From NCBI GenBank assembly GCA_016219965.1, contig JACRJM010000014.1, positions 1-64,000 on the forward strand: a stretch of DNA of 64,000 nt, in the 5' to 3' direction. Each line of letters begins with the position of its first letter. The stretch's first letter is position 1. Source of the DNA: Candidatus Schekmanbacteria bacterium. GTDB lineage: Bacteria > Schekmanbacteria > GWA2-38-11 > J061. Of this stretch, positions 15,857 to 24,991 are shown piece by piece. Position numbers and translations under genes: made by a program. A model generated the notes under the pieces. The model was not told where the DNA came from, did no database searches, and saw nothing but the letters and a program-made list of their open reading frames with translations.

Positions 15857-18658
15857 TTATTTTTTATTCTTATTCTTCCCTGTATTATCTGAATGATAAG
15901 ATTTTTTGCTTTTTTTCTTTTTTACAGCTTCCAAAATCTTAACTCCTCCCTCTCCATCGGCAACGAAAACGTTCGAACCAGCAACACAAACATTAACGGC
16001 ATCTCCATCGGTATCATAGACTGCAAGGAGCTTGGGAGATGCCGGTTTTTTAACGTCAATCGCAGCTATCCCTCCGTCCATATCTGCAACATATGCGACA
16101 TTTTCCGACACAATTACATCATCAGCATTGCCTTCTGTGTTTATAGAAGTTATCAGCTCAGGCGCTGCCGGCTCAGACACATCAACAATGACAAGCCCTG
16201 CATGCCCGGCTGCGATAAAGAGCGTAGTTCCGTCAGCAAATACCCCTCTTGCAGGAACCCCTTCATATGCTCCTAAGATTATAGGAGACGACAAATTGCT
16301 CACATCTATCGCTATAACCGATGAATCGATATCTGCCAAATATGCGGTAGTTCCTGATACATGCACATCGACAGCGTAGATGTCTGTTACAATAGAGCTT
16401 AATAACTGCGGACCTGAAGGAGTGCTGACATCTATTATTACGAGTCCTCCTTCGCCATCAGCAACATAGGCAGTCGGGCCTGATACAAAGATACCGTTGG
16501 CAAAACCATCAGTATCAAGCGTGCTTAAAACAGATGGGCTTGAAGGAGTTGACACATCGACTACAGAAATCCCTTCATCACCGCTGGCAATATAGGCCGT
16601 TGAATCTGAGATATCCACACCAAGCGCATAAACAGAATCTTCACTTCCAAGAAACTGAGGCAGTTGAGGGGAGCTGACATCAATTATCTTTAGTCCTGAG
16701 TCTCCTCCGCAAACATATGCTTTACTGTCCGATACATCTATTCCAAGCGCATACCCGGAGGAAGGATTCGAACTTATAAGAAGAGGCGAACCACCACCGT
16801 TTAAATCAATGATGTTAAGCCCTTCTGAACCTGAAGCGACGTAGGCTTTAGAGTCTGCGACAAAAATATCATTCGATGTTATGCTGGACGAGCGTAAAAG
16901 TTTCGGCGATGTGCTGTCGCTGACATCAAGCATGGTAATGCCTTCCTGAGTACCTGATATATAAGCAACCGAATCTTTGACATGAATGTCAGTTGCACTG
17001 TTGGTAAAATAAACGCCTAAAAGCTCGGGCTCTGACGGATCCGACACATCGATTATGAGTAAACCGGTAGAACAGTATGGATAGTAAAGATTCTGTGAAA
17101 CAACGTAGGCAGTATTTCCTTCAACATACAGGCTCTGATAATTGCCGCAATAATCAGTAAACTGACTTAGAAGCTGTGGTGATGTGGGGTTGCTCACATC
17201 AATGATTGAAAGGCCTTCATATTCCGACACTACATAAGCAATATCATTTACTGCTACCACATCCGTTGCACTGCTGCTGTAACCTGTCATGTCGTAGGTT
17301 CCCAAAAGGTCAGGCACATATGGATTGGAAACATCCACTATATGAAGACCTCCGGTGCTCGAAGCTACATAAGCTTTAGTTCCTGAAACATAGACATCAA
17401 GAGGATAACCCTCCATATCTAACTGACCGTTCAATACGGGCGAATCAGGAGTTGTAATGTCAACTATCTCAAGGCGTCCCAAAGCTAGATAAGCATATCC
17501 GCCTTTAACATGAAGACCTGTGACTGAATGGCTTGGTTTATAAGTCCCCAAAAGCAATGGCGAAGATGAGTTGCTTATGTCAAAAATCTCAAGTCCTCCT
17601 GAACCTGATGCTGAATATGCTTTGCTGCCGACCACTTCTATCTCTAAAACTTCTCCACCGGAGGCAGCAGTCCCTAGTATTGGGAGAGCTTCAAGACCAA
17701 CAGCGCTAATAATAATAAACCCTCTTTCTTTGTCAGCAACAAAGACCGTATTGCCGCTTGCAAAAACGGAATGGGCTCTTCCCTTTGTTTCATACACCCC
17801 TAAGACAGAAGGTGAATACGGATCACTTACGTCTATTACTGCAATACCTGCCTCACCTGCTGCGACGTAAGCCTTGTCACCTGAAACTGACACCGCCTCA
17901 GCCTTTAAGGACAGGGCTACTGAGCTTAACGTAGATACATATGTCCCACTGCTTATGTCAGCTATGGCGAGACCTGAATCCCTCCCTGTTGCATAGACAG
18001 TATCACCCGAAACGAATGCATTGTTAATATAATCATAGTTCCCCCAGCCGGAATAAGTTGTAATCAAATCAGGATCTGATGGATCGCTCACATCCGCCAG
18101 CACAAGACCGCCGTAACCGGCAGATATATATGCAATACCATCTGCCACATATATACCGCAGGCAGTGGAAGATTTTCTGAACGTTGAAATCTTCCTGGGT
18201 TTTGAAGGCTTTTTCACATCAACAATCACAAGACCTCCGCCACCCGACGCAACATAAGCCTTATTCCCTGTGACGAAGACATCAAGCGCAAAGCCATGAG
18301 TATTGTATGAGCTCAACAATTTCGGTTTGGAAGGTTTTGTCGCATCTACGATGAAGATCCCTTCCTCTCCGGCGGCAAGATAGACTATGCCGTCAACCGC
18401 AAACACCTTGTTGACAGGCGAAGACGTGTTGTAATGAGAAACTAGTTCCGGTGACGATGTATTCGATATATCAAGTATGACCAGACCATTATTGCCTCCA
18501 ATGTACGCATATTTACCCTCAACCTTCACGTCATTGAACGAACCGCCGTACGTCCCAACAAGTTTGAAATCAAGGGCGGCGTTCCCAGTAAGAGGGAACA
18601 TCAGAAGGAAAATTATCGAGGCTGAAAAAAAAGTTATTCTTTTTATCTTTGTCTTCAC
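15857..18658 (-). CDS. Secreted LVIVD-repeat protein (933 aa)
   Basis: A signal peptide (MKTKIKRITFF... to GNA-A) is followed by about 20 LVIVD repeats of 40-45 residues with cores such as LVIVDVSEPAAPELI and GLKIIDVSSPQLPQFLG. A short Lys-rich tail ends the protein (KKKKSKKSYHSD...). Unlike the 5.7-11 kb pair it has no CARDB domain. Repeats are more diverged than in the first cluster, suggesting an older array. Likely exported beta-propeller protein; no enzymatic motif seen. Its start overlaps the stop of the upstream LVIVD gene by 4 bases (ATGA), indicating translational coupling. Confidence 0.86.
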   Translation of the reverse strand: MKTKIKRITFFSASIIFLLMFPLTGNAALDFKLVGTYGGSFNDVKVEGKYAYIGGNNGLVILDISNTSSPELVSHYNTSSPVNKVFAVDGIVYLAAGEEGIFIVDATKPSKPKLLSSYNTHGFALDVFVTGNKAYVASGGGGLVIVDVKKPSKPRKISTFRKSSTACGIYVADGIAYISAGYGGLVLADVSDPSDPDLITTYSGWGNYDYINNAFVSGDTVYATGRDSGLAIADISSGTYVSTLSSVALSLKAEAVSVSGDKAYVAAGEAGIAVIDVSDPYSPSVLGVYETKGRAHSVFASGNTVFVADKERGFIIISAVGLEALPILGTAASGGEVLEIEVVGSKAYSASGSGGLEIFDISNSSSPLLLGTYKPSHSVTGLHVKGGYAYLALGRLEIVDITTPDSPVLNGQLDMEGYPLDVYVSGTKAYVASSTGGLHIVDVSNPYVPDLLGTYDMTGYSSSATDVVAVNDIAYVVSEYEGLSIIDVSNPTSPQLLSQFTDYCGNYQSLYVEGNTAYVVSQNLYYPYCSTGLLIIDVSDPSEPELLGVYFTNSATDIHVKDSVAYISGTQEGITMLDVSDSTSPKLLRSSSITSNDIFVADSKAYVASGSEGLNIIDLNGGGSPLLISSNPSSGYALGIDVSDSKAYVCGGDSGLKIIDVSSPQLPQFLGSEDSVYALGVDISDSTAYIASGDEGISVVDVSTPSSPSVLSTLDTDGFANGIFVSGPTAYVADGEGGLVIIDVSTPSGPQLLSSIVTDIYAVDVHVSGTTAYLADIDSSVIAIDVSNLSSPIILGAYEGVPARGVFADGTTLFIAAGHAGLVIVDVSEPAAPELITSINTEGNADDVIVSENVAYVADMDGGIAAIDVKKPASPKLLAVYDTDGDAVNVCVAGSNVFVADGEGGVKILEAVKKKKSKKSYHSDNTGKNKNKK

Positions 18659-21051
18659 TTACTCACCTTGATTTTTTTTACTTTGCTTTTGCCATACTTT
18701 GTGCGTATGGCAAATCCCATCTGTTTATTCTTAGCATTATCAATCATGACAGTTATTGACTCATTGCCCCATGAAACAACGCTTGCTGAGCCACCTGTAA
18801 CAAGAAGTTTCGTCCCTTCTGCTCCATCGGAACCGGGAGCAGGGCCAAAATTCTCTCCAGTTATTATCACTTCTTCCCCTATCCCGGCAGATTTAGGAGT
18901 TATGTGTTTGATTGCCGGTGCCGGTTTAAGATATTTGAATTTTATACCGTCTTCTGTTCTGACACCGTTTGAAGAGATTACAAACAGCTCGCATTTCCCC
19001 GGATTTACTCCCCATGGCAACGAGACCTTTATTTCCTCATTCCCCCATTTCACTATTCCACAATCTGTTTCTTCATCACCGCTCTTTAATACGACCTTTC
19101 CTTCGACCTCACCAAAACCCGAACCACTTATTGTTATTTTATTATCATAAGTCCCTTTGTTACTGCTGATTTGAGATATTAGCGGATTAGCCAGAGTGTC
19201 CGAAATGCCAAAAACCTTCACCCCCCCGCCGCCGTCAGCGACATAAACCGTATTACCGGTAACCGAAATCCCGAGAGGTGTGCCTGTCGTCTCATAGGAA
19301 TAAAGTAAAACCGGGGTTTTCGGGTCTTTTACATCAAGGACTGCAAAGAGACTTTCATCATAGCAGGTCACATAGGCAAGTCTTCCTTCAACATGTATAT
19401 CAGAAATATATCCGTCTAATGAATACGTTCCTGTCTTCTGAATTGTCCCTGGATCCGTCACATCAGCAATAAAGAACTCTTTCCCTTCTGCGCCGTATCC
19501 CTTATGTCCTTTTACGGAAAATATCCTGCCAAAGTTGTAATAGTATCCAAGTCTTGTGATATCGCCGGGGGAACTGACATCGAGAACTTCCAAAAAATCA
19601 TCTTCGTTGTGGTCTTCATCAATGCCGGTAACATACGCTATATCATCTGTCACATAGACTGTGCTTACTGAAACGTAGTCTCCTTCGAACTTGTAAGAGC
19701 CAATCTTGTCAGGCTCTTTTATATGACTCACATCAACGATTATCATTTTAAAATCATCATACACATTTGTAACGATATAAGCTTTATCGCCGTCAACTGA
19801 AATGTCCGCCGCCGGATAATCATTGTATGTGACTATATGCCTGGGCTCTGATGCTTTGCTTAAATCTACTATCTCGAAGCCGCTCTCTCCAAGGCACAGA
19901 AAAACCCTGTTCTTATAAAAGTCAGCTTTTCCGTTGAATTGTTCCCGTTCATAGATGCCTGAAAATACCGGAGTCAAAGGATTGCTCACATCCATTATCC
20001 CCATGCCGTTTAAAGCCCCAAAAATATAAACGACATTCCCATAACCGTAAATCTCGCTTGTCATGGATGACTCGTTGTATTCTCCGGCAAGCTCAGGTGA
20101 TTCCGGATTTCCCGCATCAACGATTATAAATCCGCCGGTGTCAGTACTGGTAATATATGCAGTGTCTCCACCTATAAAAATACTCCCCATAAATGTTTCT
20201 TCATAGATGCCAAGAAATGACGGCGCTGACGGATTGCTCACATCTATTATAAGCATCCCCTGATCTACCTCATTTATATATGCCTTAGTCCCCGAAACAT
20301 TGACATCTGAAAACTCATTATACCGGGAATAGGAACCTGCCGGAGAAGGGTCTGCAGGATTGCTGACATCGATTATTTTTAAGCCATAATCTGAAACAAG
20401 ATATGCAAACGTCCCTGCCACCTGTACTGAAACCGGGTCGAAGGAAGTGGTGTTATAGGTCCCAAGCAGAGAAGGCGAGGCAGGATTGGTCACATCGATT
20501 ATAAGCAGTCCATCAGAAAATGCAGCGAGAAAAGCCGTTGTACCTGAAACATAAACATCGAAAACATAATCTGTCTCTTCATAGCTTCCCTCAAGCGTGG
20601 GAGCAGACGGATTCGACACGTCAATTATCAGCAGACCGTTGTCGTTGTCTGCGACATAGAGAATATCGCCGGAAATATACAGCTTTTGAAACTCGCCTGA
20701 GCTTCCATATGTTCCAAGAAGGGAAGGAGAAGTGGGATTTGTGACATCTATAATGAATATCCCTTCACTGTCTGAAGCAAGATATGCTTTCCCATCGGCA
20801 ACATCTATTTTCGCAACTGCCGTTGAAGTGACATATGCGCCGGTAAGCACAGGTGAAGATGGTTCTGATATGTCCAGTATTTTAAGGCCGTTTACCGTTG
20901 AAGCGTATGCATAATTTCCTGAAACTTTTATATCAAGAAAAGCTCCGCCATAGGCATAAATAAGATTTAAATCATAAGCATTTAACGAAAATAAACTATG
21001 GAATGTTATGATTAATGAAATAATTACTATTTTAGTTAATTTATTCATCAT
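18655..21051 (-). CDS. Secreted LVIVD-repeat protein with two C-terminal IPT/TIG domains (798 aa)
   Basis: A signal peptide (hydrophobic residues ~7-25, then NAYDLNLIY) leads into about 13-14 LVIVD repeats. Near residue 630 the fold changes to two IPT/TIG Ig-like domains: PLISQISSNKGTYDNKITISGSGFG and PAIKHITPKSAGIGEEVIITGENFG, each followed by a GxxVxSWG-type strand. IPT domains are common in surface and adhesion proteins. It is the upstream gene of a coupled pair with the 933-residue paralogue (ATGA overlap). Probably a secreted binding protein. Confidence 0.86.
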   Translation of the reverse strand: MMNKLTKIVIISLIITFHSLFSLNAYDLNLIYAYGGAFLDIKVSGNYAYASTVNGLKILDISEPSSPVLTGAYVTSTAVAKIDVADGKAYLASDSEGIFIIDVTNPTSPSLLGTYGSSGEFQKLYISGDILYVADNDNGLLIIDVSNPSAPTLEGSYEETDYVFDVYVSGTTAFLAAFSDGLLIIDVTNPASPSLLGTYNTTSFDPVSVQVAGTFAYLVSDYGLKIIDVSNPADPSPAGSYSRYNEFSDVNVSGTKAYINEVDQGMLIIDVSNPSAPSFLGIYEETFMGSIFIGGDTAYITSTDTGGFIIVDAGNPESPELAGEYNESSMTSEIYGYGNVVYIFGALNGMGIMDVSNPLTPVFSGIYEREQFNGKADFYKNRVFLCLGESGFEIVDLSKASEPRHIVTYNDYPAADISVDGDKAYIVTNVYDDFKMIIVDVSHIKEPDKIGSYKFEGDYVSVSTVYVTDDIAYVTGIDEDHNEDDFLEVLDVSSPGDITRLGYYYNFGRIFSVKGHKGYGAEGKEFFIADVTDPGTIQKTGTYSLDGYISDIHVEGRLAYVTCYDESLFAVLDVKDPKTPVLLYSYETTGTPLGISVTGNTVYVADGGGGVKVFGISDTLANPLISQISSNKGTYDNKITISGSGFGEVEGKVVLKSGDEETDCGIVKWGNEEIKVSLPWGVNPGKCELFVISSNGVRTEDGIKFKYLKPAPAIKHITPKSAGIGEEVIITGENFGPAPGSDGAEGTKLLVTGGSASVVSWGNESITVMIDNAKNKQMGFAIRTKYGKSKVKKIKVSK

Positions 21052-21198
21052 TTTTAAATTTTAATGTATTTATGCTATTTCTAACTGCTGAATTAGTCAA
21101 CCCCAATTATGGAATTAACAATAAAATTGCATGGACAGTTTTAAAAAATACTATTTAATCTGAATTCTCTGATTACATTTAAATTGGAGGGGAAATCT

Positions 21199-21471
21199 AT
21201 GCCTGACAAATATCGCCTCACACTCACTATCACCAGCATATCAGGAAAATGCAACGCTGGCTGCAAGGTAGGAGAGAAGTATGACATTTCATCCATAAAG
21301 ACTGATAACCTCTGCGGATTCTTCTACCACAGTCTCTTCCCTACTCTTTGTACGTTCGATTATGGTGGCGAAATCTGGTTTCTTCCTGACAAGAACCGGA
21401 TGGAGGTGCGCTGTCCAGATTATATAAATGATGTTCGCGGCACCCTTGAACGGAAACTGAAAGAAGAATAA
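21199..21471 (+). CDS. TIGR04076-like small protein, copy 1
   Basis: A 90-residue protein starting MPDKYRLTLTITSISG at ATG 21199, behind a good GGAGG. It shows GKCNAGCKVGEKYDIS, a central NLCGFFYHSLFP and a final VRCPDYINDVRGTLERK. This pattern (Cys-x-x-Gly-x-K/H-x-Gly, Cys, then CPD-x-x-N) matches the TIGR04076 family of small Cys-containing proteins of unknown function. It is 60-70 percent similar by eye to the next gene, a tandem duplicate. It may bind a metal through its conserved cysteines; that is inference. Confidence 0.72.
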   Translation: MPDKYRLTLTITSISGKCNAGCKVGEKYDISSIKTDNLCGFFYHSLFPTLCTFDYGGEIWFLPDKNRMEVRCPDYINDVRGTLERKLKEE

Positions 21472-21491
21472 TCTTGGGAAAGGAGAACAAT

Positions 21492-21770
21492 ATGCCCGGC
21501 AAATATAAACTGTCGCTCACCATCACGCATGTTGGGGGAACCTGCATGGCAGGGTGCAAGGTAGGAGGCACTTACGACATTTCAACAATAAAGACCGACA
21601 ACATGTGCGGGAATTTCTACCGCTCTATTTATCCATGGATACATGTATTTTATCATGACGGAGAAGTCTGGTTCCTCCCTGACAAGAACAGCATGGAAGT
21701 CCGCTGCCCTGACTATATAAATGATGTGAGAGGAACGCTGACGAGGGAGTTGATTAAAGAGACAAAATAA
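21492..21770 (+). CDS. TIGR04076-like small protein, copy 2
   Basis: A 92-residue tandem paralogue starting at ATG 21492 behind AGGAG, 20 bases after copy 1. Conserved elements are GTCMAGCKVGGTYDIS, KTDNMCGNFYRS and VRCPDYINDVRGTL; the cysteines are in register with copy 1. The reading frame stays open to a TTG at 21474, but the ribosome-binding site favours 21492. The two genes form a small operon that converges on tRNA-Ser(TGA). Function unknown. Confidence 0.72.
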   Translation: MPGKYKLSLTITHVGGTCMAGCKVGGTYDISTIKTDNMCGNFYRSIYPWIHVFYHDGEVWFLPDKNSMEVRCPDYINDVRGTLTRELIKETK

Positions 21771-21801
21771 AAAACCCTTCAATCGTTAAAATTGAAGGGT
21801 T
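21766..21801 (-). terminator. Intrinsic terminator of tRNA-Ser(TGA)
   Basis: On the reverse strand, an 11-bp stem AACCCTTCAAT/ATTGAAGGGTT (21801-21791 with 21783-21773) with a 7-nt loop is followed by TTTTTTATTTT. It starts 5 bases after the tRNA 3' end. The hairpin also follows copy 2 of the TIGR04076 pair on the plus strand, but without a U-run there. Confidence 0.85.
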
Positions 21802-21805
21802 GAAA

Positions 21806-21892
21806 CGGAGAGGGTAGGATTCGAACCCACGGTACCGTCACCGGTACAACGGTTTTCAAGACCGCCGCTTTCGGCCACTCAGCCACCTCTCC
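21806..21892 (-). tRNA. tRNA-Ser(TGA), integration target
   Basis: An 87-nt tRNA with a long variable arm on the reverse strand. The acceptor is GGAGAGG/CCTCTCC and the anticodon loop CTTGAAA gives TGA. Its 5' half (21851-21892) is duplicated exactly at 34508-34550, so an element has integrated here and rebuilt the 5' half. The integrase stop codon is 3 bases upstream of the tRNA 5' end. Confidence 0.95.
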
Positions 21893-21893
21893 A
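21851..21893. repeat. Left attachment repeat (within tRNA-Ser)
   Basis: Identical over 43 bp to 34508-34550. It spans the tRNA from its 5' end through the D-arm and most of the anticodon arm, plus one upstream base. Confidence 0.92.
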
Positions 21894-21895
21894 AG

Positions 21896-22957
21896 CTATG
21901 TATTACAAGCACTTAAGGCTACTACGTTATCAGCCTTTTTCTGTCTTGTGACCAAATTGTGACTACTTTTTTCAAAAACACCATCTTCAAGACACTCTAC
22001 AGCACGCCTCTGACTGTCTGCGCTTGAGTGTGCATAGCGCATTGTCATTTGAATCGTCGAATGTCCCAAAAGTTGTTGCACTGTTACTAAATCAACTCCA
22101 GCAGCCACCAAACGAGTAGCAAATAGATGCCGGAGATCATGGAACCTAACCTTCGGAACACCTGACCGCTTAATAGCTGACTCAAACGCAGTGCGCACTG
22201 ACTTAATCGGGTTGTCTCCACTGCCAAAGACAAATTTATTGCTATTACCTTTTAACGAGGAAAACAAATTTGTCAATGTCATATTCATCGGTATTTTTCT
22301 ACTCCTGCCGCTCTTTGACTGAATGACAGTAATAGTCTTTTTCTGCATATCAACACACTGCCATTCAAGACTAAGTATTTCATTCAGTCTCATGCCTGAA
22401 TGAACGGCTGTAAGGATAATCGGCTTTATATGCGGATTACACTCAGCTAACAACCGTTCAAGCTCATCAGGTGTCAGAATCTTCTCAATAATGTTATCTT
22501 CTCTGAAAAACTTGATTTCAACAACCGGGTTGCCTTCTGCCTTGTGCCATTTCACGGCCTTGTTGAATAGGGATTTCAGGCAAGTCAAATCTCTGTTTGT
22601 TGAGGCTCCTGTCACTTGTTTTTTACGAAAAAGTTTAAACTTCTCGACGTCAAACGCTGAAATGTCACAAAGCCTTTTCCCCTGAAAGAAAGGAATAAGC
22701 ACTTTAAGAGAAGTCGCATCCCTTGATGGACACTTCTTGTTAGCTCGGCAATAAGCCAAATATTCCTCTGCAAACTCAGCAAACAAGGAACTTCTCTTTG
22801 CTTTATGAAAAGAAAACTTCCCCTGTATCGCTTCGCTTTTCCTGACAGCCAAAGCTCTGCTTGCCTCTCCTTTGCTGCTTCCGACACACTCCCTAACCCT
22901 ACAGCCGTTTACATAAAAATCAATATACCACTTACCTTTTCTACAATAGACACTCAT
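21896..22957 (-). CDS. int: Tyrosine integrase of the tRNA-Ser element
   Basis: A 353-residue phage-type tyrosine recombinase. An N-terminal arm-binding and SAM-like core (SSLFAEFAEEYLAYCRANKK...) precedes the catalytic domain. The catalytic residues are visible: R190 in HSGMRLNEILSLEW, K215 in the beta-hairpin, H273 and R276 in HDLRHLFATRL, H299 in LLGHST and Y308 in MRYAHSS. All are intact, so it should be active. It lies next to the left attachment repeat with the stop (TAG) only 3 bases from the tRNA. A decayed copy of its middle part lies at 34577-34685. Confidence 0.93.
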   Translation of the reverse strand: MSVYCRKGKWYIDFYVNGCRVRECVGSSKGEASRALAVRKSEAIQGKFSFHKAKRSSLFAEFAEEYLAYCRANKKCPSRDATSLKVLIPFFQGKRLCDISAFDVEKFKLFRKKQVTGASTNRDLTCLKSLFNKAVKWHKAEGNPVVEIKFFREDNIIEKILTPDELERLLAECNPHIKPIILTAVHSGMRLNEILSLEWQCVDMQKKTITVIQSKSGRSRKIPMNMTLTNLFSSLKGNSNKFVFGSGDNPIKSVRTAFESAIKRSGVPKVRFHDLRHLFATRLVAAGVDLVTVQQLLGHSTIQMTMRYAHSSADSQRRAVECLEDGVFEKSSHNLVTRQKKADNVVALSACNT

Positions 22958-23489
22958 TTTTTTTATTCACCCCCTTTCATGTTAGCCTTGTTGGATTGAA
23001 GCGGTTTAGAACATCTTTTTAATCTTATGCCGTAAAATTCAGTCGTCAAGGTGGATCTCCCAACTTGCACAAATGGCAATCTACCAGACCAAGATATTTA
23101 GGAGGGGGTACCCCACAGTCGGAAATTGAAGTTAATGGAAATAGTGAAGAGGGGAATAAAAAAGAATTACTCATTCTTCATCATGCCTCCATTTCAGAAA
23201 TAATTTTAGTAATCAAGGATTGGATATTTTTGCCAAGAGGGTCTAAATATTCATTTTTATAACAAACAGTTACAGAACACTCTGGTAGGTAGTAGAGTGG
23301 TGGAGGAAAAAGCAAAGGCAAAGGCGTTAGTAAGAGCAAAAGCCAAGTATAAGAATTAGGATAAGCGCAAGAATAGGTTAAGTGCAAGTAAAAGCTTAAG
23401 CACAGGGGAAGCATTGGGTTAGGAATCAATATTATATATATAGTTAATAGTATAATAGAAGTTAATGGCATAATGGCGACGCCCCCTTA
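22958..23489. other. Gene-free stretch upstream of int with short TAAGNGCAA repeats
   Basis: I see no convincing gene in these 530 bases. A GGGGGTACCCC palindrome is at 23105-23115. The purine-rich part 23290-23430 has TAAGNGCAA at 23331, 23362 and 23379, plus related AAGC/AAAG words. It may hold recombinase arm-binding or replication-initiation sites. A 96-codon reverse frame across it is low-complexity and not credible. Confidence 0.5.
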
Positions 23490-23966
23490 CTAATATGATC
23501 TGTTCTTTTCTATCGAGGCAGACAAATCTTTCTCATCAATTAGCTCCATAAGCTCGTCAAGAACGGAATAGTGCAATACAGCAGGGGTTGGTTCGCCATT
23601 TCGAAATTTCTTATCGCTGGTTCTTGTAGAAAAGCGGAAGAACTTCCCCAAGAACATGGATTTTGGGCTGAATCTGTCCCGTCGAACTGGAGGATTCCCG
23701 TCGGTTGCAACTACAATCCATTTATAAAGTTTTGATGAGCGTGAAATTTTCTTTGAAAAATTCAGATATGCATACACAACGTCTTCGCACTGCACTGGTG
23801 GATTTGAACGAGTTTCAAACCCAAGAATTATTTTAGGTTTGCCATAGTAAGAACCTAACGTAACCTCGATACACTTGCCAATGTAAACCCCGTCAGCCAA
23901 TAATGTCTTGTGGTCTCCTTCTACCTCAATCAAATCATCATCAGAATTTTCTTCTTTTAATTTCAT
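23490..23966 (-). CDS. Hypothetical protein, possible OB-fold ssDNA-binding (DUF669-like)
   Basis: A 158-residue protein starting at ATG 23966 behind AAAAGGAC. The N-terminus is acidic. LLADGVYIGKCIEVTLGSYYGKPKIILGFE looks like the opening strands of an OB-fold as in phage DUF669-type single-strand-binding proteins. YLNFSKKISRSSKLYKWIVVATDG and GKFFRFSTRTSDKKF would be later parts of such a fold. This assignment rests on pattern only. It is last in a run of four small reverse-strand genes led by an excisionase-like regulator, so it probably serves element DNA metabolism. Confidence 0.5.
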   Translation of the reverse strand: MKLKEENSDDDLIEVEGDHKTLLADGVYIGKCIEVTLGSYYGKPKIILGFETRSNPPVQCEDVVYAYLNFSKKISRSSKLYKWIVVATDGNPPVRRDRFSPKSMFLGKFFRFSTRTSDKKFRNGEPTPAVLHYSVLDELMELIDEKDLSASIEKNRSY

Positions 23967-23992
23967 TTTATATGTCCTTTTATTTATTTTAT

Positions 23993-24223
23993 TTAATTTT
24001 CAGCCATTGCCTTTAAGGTTTTTAGTGCTTCCCAAAAAGATACCGGTTCGCATTTCACTTGTTTGTTAAAGAAGCGGAAACTTTCAGTTTCGATATTGCC
24101 ATCATCTTTAAAAACAAAGACTGACCGCCTGCCGCTGGGCTTAACCTGGAGAAGTTGAAATCCACTTACCATCAAATAAGCGCTAAGCCCGAGGTTTGAT
24201 ATTTCTTTGTTCATTTCATTCAT
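23993..24223 (-). CDS. Small hypothetical protein of the integrated element
   Basis: A 76-residue protein, MNEMNKEISNLGLSAYLMV..., with no motif I recognise. It holds a strand-rich centre (FQLLQVKPSGRRSVFVFKDDG) and a helical end. It lies 18 bases after the 24242-24709 gene and 26 bases before the OB-fold-like gene, in the same direction, so it is likely part of their operon. Confidence 0.5.
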   Translation of the reverse strand: MNEMNKEISNLGLSAYLMVSGFQLLQVKPSGRRSVFVFKDDGNIETESFRFFNKQVKCEPVSFWEALKTLKAMAEN

Positions 24224-24241
24224 CTTTCTAAATTGTAGTTT

Positions 24242-24709
24242 TTAATCTATAGAAGGAGAAGTTATGTCTTTACCATTGGTTGGATATGCCTCACTCCCTT
24301 TTTTAGTTTCCTGACCCTTTAAAATTGGCATTTTGTGCCGTGAAAATCTGTAATTCTTGGATGTGCTGAGCAGTTTCTTCTTGTGGTTATCTGAAAGGAC
24401 TCTTTTCCGCTTTGCTCCTGCCACGCTTGCAACATTCAAGAAAATAGAACTCGGTAACCCGAGGATTGAAACATTATCATCCCCTTCTCTAAGCAAATTC
24501 ATCTCAGGAAAGAGCTTCAGTAATTTTTTTTTCAACCTATTTTTTATGCACCAAAAGCCAATGATTTTTTTAGAAGAGGAAATTACATAAAAGTTACCGG
24601 CACGCTTGCAGCATTTGATTATCTGATATTCTGGCTTTTTCCCATCAATTTTAGCTGCTTCATCGTACTCTACTATAAACTTGTCCCCGTATAGTTTTTT
24701 AAGTTCCAT
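24242..24709 (-). CDS. Hypothetical protein of the integrated element
   Basis: About 155 residues from ATG 24709 (MELKKLYGDKFIVEYDEAA), which has AGGG at proper distance. An in-frame TTG at 24724 is less likely. The N-terminal 55 residues (YQIIKCCKRAGNFYVISSSKKIIGFWCIKNR) look like a compact beta-rich domain. The C-terminal third is Lys/Ser-rich and probably disordered. Family not recognised. It directly follows the excisionase-like gene, so it is an early-operon gene of the element. Confidence 0.5.
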   Translation of the reverse strand: MELKKLYGDKFIVEYDEAAKIDGKKPEYQIIKCCKRAGNFYVISSSKKIIGFWCIKNRLKKKLLKLFPEMNLLREGDDNVSILGLPSSIFLNVASVAGAKRKRVLSDNHKKKLLSTSKNYRFSRHKMPILKGQETKKGSEAYPTNGKDITSPSID

Positions 24710-24720
24710 TATCCCAACCC

Positions 24721-24930
24721 TCAAAAGGATCCCATTTTCTTTTCAGAGTGAAATTGACTATCAGCCCAATCCATTAGATCAGATTTTTTAAATACAACCC
24801 TGCGGCCAAGGTGGTAGTGCGGTAATTTATTAGACCAACTCCAAAGCCGAATGCTTGCTACAGAAACATTCAGGAAAAGTGCCGCCTCACTAACTGAAAT
24901 AAACGCTGATTCGTGATTGTTTGTACCCAT
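24721..24930 (-). CDS. Excisionase-like HTH protein
   Basis: A 69-residue HTH_17/Xis-type protein. FISVSEAALFLNVSVASIRLWSWSNKLP is the helix-turn-helix and YHLGRRVVFKKSDLMDWADS the wing, the usual layout of excisionases and MerR-like element regulators. It heads the reverse-strand operon and is divergent from the zinc-finger gene, with a perfect palindrome in the shared promoter region. It may control excision direction and/or its own promoter. Confidence 0.75.
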   Translation of the reverse strand: MGTNNHESAFISVSEAALFLNVSVASIRLWSWSNKLPHYHLGRRVVFKKSDLMDWADSQFHSEKKMGSF

Positions 24931-24962
24931 AGTTTTTTCCTTTCTTCATTAAGTTTAAAAAT

Positions 24963-24991
24963 AGCATATGTTATTTATTAGCTACTGTCAA
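24963..24991 (-). promoter_or_regulatory. Promoter of the excisionase-like operon
   Basis: On the reverse strand, a consensus -35 TTGACA (24991-24986) is followed after 17 bases by TATGCT (24968-24963), about 33 bases upstream of the excisionase-like start codon. Confidence 0.7.

Noticed and set aside
23181-23471. Reverse-strand frame of 97 codons, Leu/Pro/Tyr-rich
   Set aside because: Low complexity, no ribosome-binding site; it is the complement of a purine-rich non-coding block.
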